From the NCBI RefSeq assembly GCF_000003605.2, contig NW_003151254.1:1-33958 (forward strand): DNA of 33,958 nt, in the 5' to 3' direction. Each line of letters opens with the position of its first letter. The first letter of the stretch is position 1. Origin of the DNA: Saccoglossus kowalevskii. Lineage: Eukaryota; Hemichordata; Enteropneusta; Harrimaniidae. Below, piece after piece: positions 15,028 to 27,600 of this stretch. Under the pieces are notes generated by a model that was given only the letters and a program-made list of their open reading frames with translations, searched no databases and was not told where the DNA came from. Made by a program: the position numbers and the translations under genes.

Positions 15028-17193
15028 ATCACCAAGCATATATTGAAGCTAAAATAATAACAATGTACATTGAATATTTTCCAATTTTGCATTCAAGGGT
15101 TATATTTAATCATGCACAATTCATTTCCAGCAACAACTTTCTAAACAATGGAATCCTGATCATGTGACCAGTCAATGTAGTAAACACCCATGATATATTT
15201 ACACCTATTATTCAGTCACCCACCATAGTATGTCAATTTTTATTGTTGTATTTCACACAATCAGCTTGGCTCAGAGCATGGCATTAACCAGTAATGTAAT
15301 GACTGTAAAGAGATTTTTTTGAAAAATAGAATGTACTAATTTGTTCGATAAGTGTTTTAGCATAAATATTTACTTTCTTTGAACACTGAGACAGTAAAGA
15401 AACATTTTTCCAATGTTGACTGTTTTTTTATTAATTTTATCATCATTTACGTTTGATGGTAATTCACATTCTGTTGTGTTATTTTGTAACTGACTGGTTT
15501 AAAATACATATATAGTAATTAACTCTTAATTAAAGGCCCCTTCAGTTGTCCTAAGACTGTGATTTATCCCTGTTTTATTTACATATGTTGTCTGTTGGTG
15601 TGCATATTAACCTACACGATTATCTTATTATATTTACCATATAATATTTTACTAGAAGTTTAAATTGCTAGAAATAAGTCAATTTTAGAAAAAAAAATTC
15701 TTCACTTTGCATAAAAAATGCAGCAATGATACATATTACTATTTGTACTACACGGATTGTAATTCTGCCAGGATTTCCCAGATAGTGATTAAATCTGTAA
15801 TTTTTTTATTAAATGATGACACCGTGATCTGTATTCGCTCTCATCATGTGTTTGGAATTCCGGACTTATTTTGTGTTCCAATCACATTCATTTGTCCATT
15901 TTGGGTCCTCTTTAATGATACAATATGTATGATTTGCTGCAGATATATGCAAATATGCAAATAGTCAGCAATGGCCACCGCATAATAAGAGTGAATTGGG
16001 CGTTAGCAAAGGTCTCAACAAATCCAAGTGTGTATGCACTTTTACTTTCGCTTTTCAATGTATCATAACATCTTGCAGAGTGCTTTTTATAAATGTTTAA
16101 ACAATTATTTACTACTTCTCTGAAACATTTTTATTTAATTACTCATACTTTTATTTCTTGCAGATTTTTCTGCTGTGTACTTTGAACTTTGACCTGCATT
16201 TGTCATAGCATAAAACTGAATGAACCTGCAAAATTTACCCCTTATTTTTTTTTAAGTTGTAATCAAAATCTGTAACACATTTGAAATTATGCAATTATTG
16301 ATTCAAAAAAATGTTGAATGGAAATTTTAGTCTAAAAATGTTTACATAATGTCACTCTCAGGTTAATTATGATTTGGATCAATGATTTAATAAACCTATA
16401 TTCTTACAGAATGTTGCAGTAAATGTAATTATGCATGTCATAAAGAACACATGTCTACAACACACAGTGCTTTGTGTTCTTATAGGATTGCCACTGATGT
16501 ATGTTATTGTTGTCAATTTATAATCAGCTTAAATTTGCAGGGCAAACCAATTCTGTAGCGACAGAAATTTGATTAGACTAAGAAGTTATAGTGACGGTTA
16601 TGTCTGTAACGCTCATCTGATTATAATATACTGTCCATGTAAATGCCCTCAAATATACCAAAACACAAATATTTAATTTCGCATTACAACATTTAGTTAT
16701 ATTTAAAATTATGAAACTGAATACTATCATAAATTTGACTATAATAATAAGTCAATCAATACAACATTGATCGACTAAAAATCAATTTTTTAATTGTCAT
16801 TTTCCCAGTAAATTTTAGATAAAAACTGAATAAGAAATTGCAGAAAGTTATCAATTTGAGAATAATTTCAATACAAATCCATGTATTATTTTATATTCAA
16901 TATATTGATCTGAATAATCCATGAAAAATATAGGTATTCTTCAGTATGATGCATTGTATGTTAAAGACCTTTTTGAGATACGATAGAAGACATTTTTACC
17001 ACATCTTAGAAACAAATATTAAATTGGATGGATGTTTTGGCCCACTCAATACTGCTTTTTATTTGTTTTTTGTCATGTGTATAACATCGTAGTATAAAAA
17101 CATGTACAATTGTATAAATTGAGGAAGTGTGAAGTCACAATTTTACCACTTAGAAGTATATGTAGCATGTCATAAACTGAAAGATGTTGACCT

Positions 17194-17219
17194 ACTATAT
17201 ATATATATATATATATATG
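17194..17219. repeat. (TA)n microsatellite
   Basis: About twelve uninterrupted TA units. Confidence 0.9.
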
Positions 17220-20200
17220 TGTGGATGAATGGATTGGATTCCTTGCTTACAGCTTTTTATCACTTAATGGGGTAATTATGAGAAAGCTAAACCATATGGT
17301 ACAGTATTCCCAGTTATGTATTGTATACCAAGCATATACAGTGGATGGAATAGCAATAAAACAGCAGAGAGAATATTCTTTGAATTGAGAAATAATAATA
17401 AACTGACACGCTGAGTTATTGTGTTAATTGAAAGACAAGATATATAATTTAAAATGAAGGATTTTTTTATGTTACGGTCACAGCTCAAGAGAAAACAATT
17501 TTTGCTTTTTTATTTGGAAGTGTATTTTGGCTCGTTTTATTGGAATATTATTCAATTCATTATTGAAATAACTGAAAAACAAAATAATAATGATATTGAG
17601 AATTATATAATACTATTTTTATATCTCGTGTCACTGTCACCACCAAAAAAAAATGGTGGACAATATATTAAGTTATAAAATCATGAGCATTTAAAGAAAC
17701 AACTTGATACAGTTCTTTCAGGATCCACATTGCAGCCAAGACAGTTCACACTGTTATGCTTATACTATCATGTAATATGGTTGTAAAAATGGAGGAAGAA
17801 ATGCAATGCATAGCTAAGGCTGTACCTTTTTTTTAAATCTGAGAACCAGAAACAAATGTTTTGAGGTCGAAGGGATGGGTCTTAAACCAGGGTTTCCAAC
17901 AATGGAATGCAATAACACATCAATAACGACATAACACATTATTAACATACACGATACTTTTACCCACATTAAACAGTCCTCTCATAAATTTAAAATTGTT
18001 CGAATGCAATCTGATTATATCTGCTTATTCTGGAATATCTGCTTTAATTTATCTAATATTTGAAAAGAAACTAAATCGATTTGTGTCAGGAGAATCATAT
18101 GAAAGTGGTTGAATCAACAGGTTTTTTTAATTGTATAATCTACCGATACATTGTATCTGTCCACGCATCAAAGTGGTGGGCTGTATTGCAAAAATTCTTC
18201 AGATACCTATGGCACCACAAACGATTTCAAGCATTTGCATTTCAATCTTAGCATTGTCATTTAAGGTGCGGTACATGTAACGATGAATGACTGTGTATGT
18301 TTAAGGTAATGCCTGCTACTTTTACTATCGAACTTGAATAAGAATCTAAGACATATACTGTACATATATACGTACTTTAAAATACACACCACATATTTGC
18401 AAGACCCACCTTACTAGGTTAAAATAACTTTAGCCAAATTGTTAATTTGACAAGTCTGCATTCTGTGGCACTGCTATAGTATAATATTACGTTTAGCCAA
18501 ATTATTTCTTTTCTTACCAACTGACAGTAAATCTAACCATTTGAAAGTGGGTAAAACATTCGAAAATTCATGATGTCATAAATACATGCTAATATAGAAA
18601 CTGTTTTTTTTTAAGACTTGCCATTACTGTTCTTCGACTTAAGATGAGCCAAAAAGAAATTCAATGAAAATAAATAAAAAAGTGAGTAATAAAAAAATAC
18701 CCTAATAAAAACAAATGAATAATAGAAAATCACTCATGCATCACACTAAAATAATGCCTTTTACAGTCAAATCCTGTGGTACGGTAACTATCCCGTAGAC
18801 CAATTGTCTGAACTTCATCTAATTACGTTTAAAGGCTCATGCTTTTCACATTGATTAGAAGATGCTCATTATTGTCTTCGTTATGTGCTACTAATTAGAG
18901 TATTGGAATATCTTTGTGGTTATTTTTTATATTTGTATATCCACAATGCATAAAAGATCTATAAATTGCTATGATTGGAAAGAAAAATGAATAGCATAAT
19001 AAATAAATTATGACTCTAAATTCTATAAATGTGTGTAGACAATCTAATAATATGGTAATCTTTCTGGTTTGCTTTTGATTATAAATTTATTCATTTTTAT
19101 TTCATGGATTTAAATGTTTTTCAAGCGGTAGAAATTTGCAATACTTCTGTGTCACTCAGTCTGGTTATTTCAGAATTTTTCTCTTTTTAATATTTAGAAT
19201 CTCAAAACACAAAACATACAAATTGATCTAAACTCTACAAATTTTCAGTCCTTTTGTTAATTAATTTTTTTATAATTTTTGTTAATACACAGTTAATTAA
19301 CATAATATGTTTACTCTGCTGTTTTGATTGAAATTCCACAATTTACACATTTCAGGAACACAAGTGCAATTATGCAAATTGCTTCATCTGATGACATCCC
19401 CCAATTATCTACAAACCGGATTTCCAATCAAATATTTGAAATTTTTGTTATAATAAGGTCAACAAATACAAGAGCAATATTTGTAAAGTTAATTTACAAG
19501 CTTATTATAAACTATGAAACTACTGACAGAGGTCAGAGGTCACCCCACCTGCATGCTACCGTGACACTTGAATTACATTTTAAAAATAAACTACTGGTTG
19601 ATAATTATTCAGGGATACCAACTGATTTGTTCCTCACTATGTTTTATTTGTTTGGAGATTCAGATTGAACTTGGAATTCTCCTCAATTTTGTGACTTTAG
19701 TGCCACTTAGAATATTTCATGATTTTATCTGGTTGTAACTGACATTTTCATAAAAAATTACAAATTTTCAATCAAAATCTTTACAAAATATTTCCTAATT
19801 TTATAAAAAAAGTTGAATTGCTGATAATATTTAGTGCCACATTATCAGTGCGAAATTTCTGCAGTGAATGTTTCGTAATTATTCAAGCACTTTCCACACA
19901 CTGTAGACATGAAAGTGAAACACTCAAAACTGAAATATTTACCAAAAACGATATTTGAATTAAATATTAACACTTTGACAGTTTACTATCCCAATATGTC
20001 TCCTTAATGCATCAAAACAGGTGGTGTTTCATAAAACAGATTAACAAGTGAATGAATGTGTAATAAAAACAACCATAACCAACGACTCATTGTCCTTAGA
20101 CAGCATTTAGGATTCTGTTATTACTATTTACCAATTGCGAATAGTGAATATTTTTTAGGTTTTTTGTTACATAAATTTATGTCTTTTTCAAGACAAAATT

Positions 20201-23200
20201 TTCAACCATAGGTTATATATAATTATAACCATCAGAAATAATATATACACATACAACTGAAAAAGCATTGAATACAATATAATAATGAGGTTATTCCGTA
20301 TATTCACGAATGCAGTACAGTGATCATATCAAATATGTACATGTACTGCCTGAAGGCATACTTTGCGGTATTCTTGGGATGAACTTATTATGTATACATC
20401 TTTTTCCTGCTTGAAAAAATAATTTAATGAAAGATAACATATTTTTGCAGCCAGAAATAGCAATAATAAATTGTTTGCGTTGGGCGCACGTTTGTGCTCA
20501 GAGATGGGATTCTATTTCCATAACGTACTATAGCACTTCTGCGTTCAATGTGAACAAAAATGTTCAAATACGACATGAACCTGACACGCAAATAAGAAAA
20601 ACATTCAAGTACATCTGTAACACTATCGAACCTGTTCGTACAGCGTTTTACAGTCGGTTGAATTCAATTTTTTTCAGTGAGATGTGTGGGAGTCTAGTTT
20701 ATTGCATTTTTAGAATTATAATTTTCTAACAGTATGTGGCAATAACGTTTTGTATAACTACATAACTATGAAATGAAAAATAAAAGATAAATTTACATAT
20801 TTTGTTCGTTGATAGCAGTGTGAATATAGTGTGAAAACATTGGTCAATGTTCCCATGTCATCAATTTGTCAGTAATTTAAATATTTATTCGAGAATAGCA
20901 TCTCTGGATGTGCTCACATTGATTGTTATGTGAAAAAGAATGAATATAGTCAGACCTTGCATAAAAAAAAAAATTTCTGGTCAATTTTTTTTTTTTTTAA
21001 ATGGGCTGAATGTTGCAGGTTTAATCAATATGTCAGTGCTCATTCCAAATTTTGTAAGCTTTATGAATATATATGTAGTAAATCTTTCAAATGTACAATG
21101 AATACAATGGTGTTTTGTTGAGATTTTCACCCCAATGGGCACTTATAGCCTTAGATAACCGTTCATGCACATTATCTTAGCCATTATTTTTGACATCCTA
21201 ACCCAATGTAGATGTTGATATGAATCTTGTATACACACGTGCATGACAGAAATAATTTTCTGATCTAACAATAAACACAATGGAAATGACAATCATTGTC
21301 TATTTATTCTGACATGCAGTTTTCAAAGGAGATTTCAAAATTGAATAATCATTTTGTCATTTTTGATATACACATGTACGCATCAATATGTATGTGGGTA
21401 TATTTGTATGATCAACTCATGTATGTAATAATTCCATATAACTATGAAAGTTGGCTTGCTGATGAACAGAAATTCTTCAATCTTTTACCTTATCTCAATA
21501 AACATTTTTGAGAAATAATGCTTTGTGTTTGCCCTATCTATTTTGAAGCAGATAACCATTGGAAAATATTTGGAAATGATCATACATTAATTTTCAAGTT
21601 TTCATTTTCTGTGTATATATAAAGCACAGACAGGGAGGTATTGTCATTCCAATGTCTGTGTGTGCGTGTGTGTTTGCGTGTGTTATTTATCATCGCTATC
21701 ACAGTGTGTGGGTGAATTTAATCAATGAAAACTTGACTCAAATTTTCATGTGATAATTACAAGATCTAAAAAGGTTTTATAGTACACATTGAAACTAATT
21801 TTGTATACCTGTATATTGAGGTCAAATATTTTATATCTGGTTCTATTAATAATTGTATGCAATATATCATAACCAGCCAGTTTGGAAGAGTATATATTTA
21901 GTTAATTGTTGATTTCACCAAGTATGCACATTTTTTATAAATTTTCATAATTTTCCCTAGCAATAAATTGTTTTTTTAAATTTAATAAAGCTGTTTACAT
22001 TACTTAAACTGTTGTACCATTCATACTTGCTGTAATGGATTAGATAAAGAATTAATATAAAGTAAAAGAATTTTTACTCCAGGATACTATTCACTCTGAT
22101 AAATTTCAATTTAGTCAGTTTATTTGTGTCTTAAGATTTAAAAAAAAAATGTCATTATTTTTGTAAAAATCAAATACATATTAATATTGACACATAGAAC
22201 ATAATACTAAATTGTATTGTACAATAAATATAATTTATTTATGAACAAACAAAATATTATTTGTATGGATATGACGTACATAGATGAAGCTCTCCCATAC
22301 AGCTACAGCTGGTATCCTATGATTATATGATGCTTTGTATTTTATGAATAACTTACGTCATCATGTAATGCAACCGACTGTGTATTATTATTTGTATTTT
22401 GATCCGGATACACATGTGTGCAGTATTGTTTTTTCTACAAACAATTAAGTAAAATTCTGATTTAATGAAGATTTTGACCGTAAATTTTACAAACATTATA
22501 GAATGCTTTTAACAGCTAAAATATACAGTAAATAACCCCCCCCCTCCCTCCTATTCAGAAAACCCTACCTCCTCCAGGTTGTAAATGTTGAGTTGTTAGC
22601 ATTTACTGTTAGTTTGAAATAGTACGCAGACATGAAATTGATTATATAAGTATTACAGCCAATTTAAAAACAAATGATTACTATTAATATGGTAATTATA
22701 TTTGACAGTTTTCGATTTACTTTGTTAAGAATCCTTAGTCATTGTGGAAAAATGTACAAATTGATGATTAATTTATTACGTAAAAATCTAAAAATTTCAA
22801 AGTCGATTTGCTTCCTATTTTATACATAATGAAATAAATGGATCCTTGATTAGGAAGCTTGCATAACATTGCCCAATTGTAAGGGCCAACCCAATGGTGA
22901 AGTTGCAAATGTGAGGGTAAACAACCGCTACATGCAAGTCACTAACTGTCGTACATATGAAGTTTAACTGGTATGATTTTATTAACATGCCTGACTGAAA
23001 AAATGTACACAGTACGTGTTCTTCCCATCAGTTAAGATAGAATGCTGTACAAATAAAAAAAGTATTGTCATTTTCTTTATTTTTACGTATTTGATATATC
23101 ATGTTATAAAGATTAAGAAAATGAAATAAAACATGTTGTCATAGTACTCAGATCACAGAAAAACAATCAATAAAATACAGTGATAATAGCATGTTTTGTC

Positions 23201-23671
23201 TTTTTTAGGGCATATTACCATTGTTTCTTATGGCATGGATATGTATCAATATCTAAAAATTTTGCTTCGTGACATATGGTGAAAAAAGATACAAGTCTTA
23301 CAGGGTACTTTTTGATGATGACAAGTATTAAAAAATTGACAACATTTCTATGGAAAAACCTTGCTAAAATGGCATTTGATTCATATAATTTTTTTTAAAA
23401 ATCAAAATGACATTGAACCAAAAAAGTTCACCTACTGTTGACTATATACTAAAACGAATAATTGTAGACAGATTTTGACACAAAAACTTGCTACTGTTAT
23501 ATATGCTAAAATATACACAAATGTAAAATATGCGTGAGTAGCATTCTACCCCAATGCCACTTTTACTGTCCAATTTACATATTAATTTTGTTATGTTGGT
23601 GATAACTAACATCTTAGTAAATTCTATTGCTTGAGGCAGTTTGATCTGAATTCAAAATTAAATATTACAAA

Positions 23672-23809
23672 ATTATTAACTGCAGCTGAGGGGTATATAA
23701 AGATTTGTCTCACTGATCCAACAATTATATATTTACCGAGGTGCAGCCGAAGTGAATAATTACTACATCCAACAAATATTTATATACCCCACAGCTTACA
23801 GTTAATAAT
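23672..23809. mobile_element. Foldback/MITE-like element with 37-bp terminal inverted repeats
   Basis: Left arm 23672-23708 begins ATTATTAACTGCAGCTGAGG. Right arm 23772-23809 is its reverse complement with one indel and about four substitutions. The ends are ATTATTAAC / GTTAATAAT, total 138 bp. No coding capacity. It directly abuts a diverged dispersed repeat on its right. Confidence 0.75.
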
Positions 23810-24455
23810 TATTTTGTCATCTTGAATTCAGGAGTTTACTTGTCAAAATCATTTGCTGATTTTAATGTCCATGTGGACTCATCGGCAAGCATTGCAGCGC
23901 AGCGGTCAACGGGCTAAGCAAATAAGTAACTATACAAAATTTTCCCTATTTTCAACATGTCTATTGACAAGAATATTTTGGATGTCGTACAGTCATCTGC
24001 CAACCTGGTTGCACGTTTGTGTGCTTCATTTGTGTTGTATTATCGATCAGGCCGAACACGATCTTGTCCGCTGCTTGTGTTGCATGTTGTGGGTTTCTGC
24101 ATCTGTATTGAAAGTATTGTTTTGATCATCATAGTAATAAGTTGTTGTTGACCATGTCCATATTTGGCTTTCAAAATTTTGAAGTTTGATGTCCAAATTT
24201 GATCCAAATTCTGTAGGCAACATATGGTACTGTGTCCTACGTGCAAACACCATTAGAGTGGAATGGTGGCATGATTTGCATAAACTTGGGGGGCCCTGCA
24301 GTTCTCCTCCAATCAGCTTGGCGTACTAGAATATGAAAGAGGATAAAAAATTTTAAATACATGTCACCAGCAATATTTTGAGATATGAAGGAATAATTTC
24401 ACTAGAAAAATATAAAATTACCATTTTAACCATTTTCCATGACATTTCAAACTGA
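23800..24455 (+). repeat. Dispersed repeat, copy A
   Basis: Shares several blocks, in the same order, with 26969-27385: AGTTAATAAT, TTTGTCATCTTGAATTCAGG, GGCAAGCA, GTTCTCCTCCAATCAG, GCGTACTAGAATATGA, AGATATGAAGGAATAAT and CCATTTTCCAT. Spacing between blocks differs by large indels. No reading frame is conserved between the copies, so this is probably an old non-autonomous element. It lies just upstream of gene 2. Confidence 0.7.
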
Positions 24456-24652
24456 ATTTTTTTCATTTACCGTATGAAAGTATCATAAATGAAAAAACAT
24501 AAGTTTCATGATATTTTAATCAATGAATGGTCAAACCAATATGTTTACATTCCCTGGGAACAATACTGCCTAGCCATGTGCCATTGTGTGCATCAGATTA
24601 TGCCTGTCTATCAACAACAACTGTATTTTTGTTTATATGTTTTATTCCCTAG

Positions 24653-27600
24653 GCAATAACAAAGATCACAGTTCAAGATGGTTGAAGGCTGCGGACTAAA
24701 GTGCATGAAAGCACTCCTATTTATTTTCAACTTCATTTTCTGGGTAAGATTTCATATTTGTTTTTTAAATATAGAGGGCGCTGTCTATATTATATTTTAG
24801 TCACTGTTATCCAATCACCTTTATTTCCATATATTCATTCATTTATTAATTAAGGTTGCTGTTCTTTCATTATTTTCAATGTCACTCAGTTCAATGTCAA
24901 TTTTGTACGTATTAGTTTTTTTTCATGAAAGAACATTGTTATTTCTCCACTAGAGGGCGCAATTCCTTACAGCAGTTGTTCACCTGCAAGGATTTTTGTG
25001 TACACCTCTTCATTGTCCTAATATTTTCAACAAAATAAATATTACTCAATCAACTTAACTATCTATCTGAAGCAAACATACATCAATAAGTGTATTTAGT
25101 ATATATTTAGTGTATCATTAAAATATGACCCTTATTTGACCACAGAAACGCATTACCGGTACATTTCATTTCACAGTCACTCTCATTTACATAAGCGCAT
25201 GTGCTACTAATAGAGCAGATAAAATATTGTACTGGTGCATGATAGAGTAAATGAAAATATAATCTGCCTGATTTGTTTTCTATTTTTTCTGGGTCATAAC
25301 CTTTTGTTTGATATATTATAGCTATCAGGTATAGCCCTATGTGGTGTAGGAATATGGATCACAGTGGAGGTGAGAAGTTCATCGGCGTGCTGGATAACCC
25401 GTTGGTGGTAAACTCTGCGTATATGCTAATTGCCGCTGGTGCGGTTGTTATTGCAGTTGGTTTCTGTGGTTGTTGTGGGCCATTAAAGAAAGCAGGTGTC
25501 TTCTGGGATGTGTAAGTTTTCAATAGTAAGATTTTTAAACTTAATGATCAGAAATTCTTCACCAAAATATTTTTTTTGCATTTTGCATTTTGAACATTTT
25601 TATTAAAACAATGACATTGGCTTCAAATGGAATAGCTTTCTTTACATAAGAATATCATATCGGTTTACTTAAAGCAGGGAGTCATCACGTTATCGTCGCT
25701 CGGGACTCAATTCCAGCACATACGTAGGTGATGACCTCCTGCATTAATATAGACATTTTTTTTCTAATGAATACTTAATTTCATAGCTTCATACCAATTA
25801 TGAGTGCTTTTTTACTTACAATTGATTTGTGACAAAAAGTTGCAAATGTATAATAAGTTCATATGCATGACCCCACAAGGTCACACATCCTGGTACTGTT
25901 TTGTTTTCCGTATAACAGCAGTAAGATTCACTATTATATGTGTAACTTGTTTTTTCATGATTAACTGTTTTTGAATTTCAATAACAATTGCTTGCATTGC
26001 GAATAAAGTGTAAAAAAGAAATTCTCTTTGAGTTTACCAGGATGTGTAATTTTTTAGAAATTGCACTTTTGGCCTACTTTAAACTTGGTGAAAACTAAGA
26101 TTCAAGACGTTAATGATAACCATGACATTGATATACTCATATTTGTATTCATTCCTAGTACTTTGTATTTCTGCTGATTATTTTCCTTGTGGAGTTGAGT
26201 GCTGGGATTTTAGCGTCCATTTATGGTGCTGAACTTGAGAGCTATGTTATAACCTCAGCTAACAAGACTCTTATGGAAGATTATGGTAATGTGAAATATG
26301 TCACTGATGCATGGAATGAAGCACAACTTATTGTAAGTGTTCAAATTGCTATGTGATTCATGATTGTAAGTTTATGATTATTGATCAGTTCAAACAGGTG
26401 TCATTCGTAGATCCTGTTGGGTCGTCTAATCGAGCAAAATTGTTGTTGTCTGAGTAAAAATATGTCTGCATGTCTGTTAATCCATGTTTTGTTCAATTGC
26501 CAGTAAAAATTAGTTAAATCACTTTCAATTTTGAATAACTTGGCCAAAAAAGTAAATCTGAAAGTTATACTGATAAAAATCCGACCCATTGAGTCATTGT
26601 TTGTCTTTACTACAATATTTTAAGTCAGACATTGGCGTATGCAAATTCTGCTTCAGTTGCAAAATAAATACAACTAATCTAGGAAGTATGTAATCTGTTC
26701 AATATACAAAGTTCGCAGTTGTCGCAGTGATAACATAAGAAAAATACTGTGGAATACTTTATTTTCGCTGGAATTAATTTTCACTGAAAAGGCTTTTTGG
26801 GCGTTTTGTATGGAATTTATTTTCACTGATTTTTGATGAGTTAAATGTGAAATATAGGAAAAAAAGTATATTCCCTGGATTTTATTTTCACGGAATCTTT
26901 CCTTCAGCGAAAATAACGAAAATAAATTCCAAGTGAAAATAAAGTATACTACAGTAGTTGTATTATTTAGTTAATAATAGGTTTGTCGTCTCAAATTCAG
27001 AAGTTTAACTTACTAATCATGTGGCATATCTGCATGGTCTCAGTGGCAAGCACATCATCCAGCAACTTGGCTCAACAGTTATTTTCTCAATTTTCATTGT
27101 TTGTTTACATATTCAAATTGTGTAGCCAGCACTATGTGTTTTCAGTATTGTCGTACATGCAGACATTATTAGATTGGAATGCCGACATAAACTGAGGGGT
27201 ATATTATCAATTCCATTCTATGTGACCAGCTCTCCTCCGATTAGGGCGTACTAAAATATGAGAGATGACAAGACTTTTTAATTCCAAGTCAGCGAGGAAA
27301 ATTTACAGATATGAAGGAATAATATTACCGTAGAAACAAAAAATTCCAATTTTGACCATTTTCCATTTCAATCATGGTATTTCCATAGCATTATACCCTA
27401 TCTTGGAAGTCATTTTGTATTGAAAAATTACAATCAGAGTTCATAATTAGAAAATTTGTAAAACTTGTTCAAATGTGTTACTACCCGGTATTGAACAATT
27501 ATTGTTACTTCTCCATTGAAGGTTATGAGCCGACCTTCCTTATTGATACTGGCTTTCTTAATTATTACTTGCTCTGAAAACATAGCTTTGTATTTACAAT

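Larger units (their letters stand above)
13976..23671. other. Long non-coding stretch upstream of gene 2
   Basis: About 9.7 kb without a recognisable gene. It contains a 10-bp-arm hairpin (15001-15027), a (TA)n tract at about 17194-17219, a TG-rich tract at about 21655-21690 and a C9 run at about 22536. Single open frames of 114 codons (19324-19668) and 100 codons (20427-20729) have no recognised motif. A consensus-like donor (GTGAAG/GTAAGT) at about 14203 in a less AT-rich patch could end an untranslated first exon of gene 2, but nothing confirms this. Confidence 0.45.

Noticed and set aside
19324-19668. 114-codon + strand open frame in the intergenic region
   Set aside because: No recognised motif, no supporting splice or promoter context, and residue composition typical of AT-rich DNA. 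It could be re-examined with transcript data.
20427-20729. 100-codon + strand open frame preceded by a TTTTTGCAG acceptor-like string at about 20450
   Set aside because: No homology recognised, no matching donor and no neighbouring exon in a compatible frame.
25366-25460. Alternative explanation of the gene 2 frameshift as a tiny intron (GTGAGA ... TTGCAG)
   Set aside because: Splicing this out would remove most of membrane segment 2, and gene 1 has no intron here. Missing bases explain length, motif and donor phase together.
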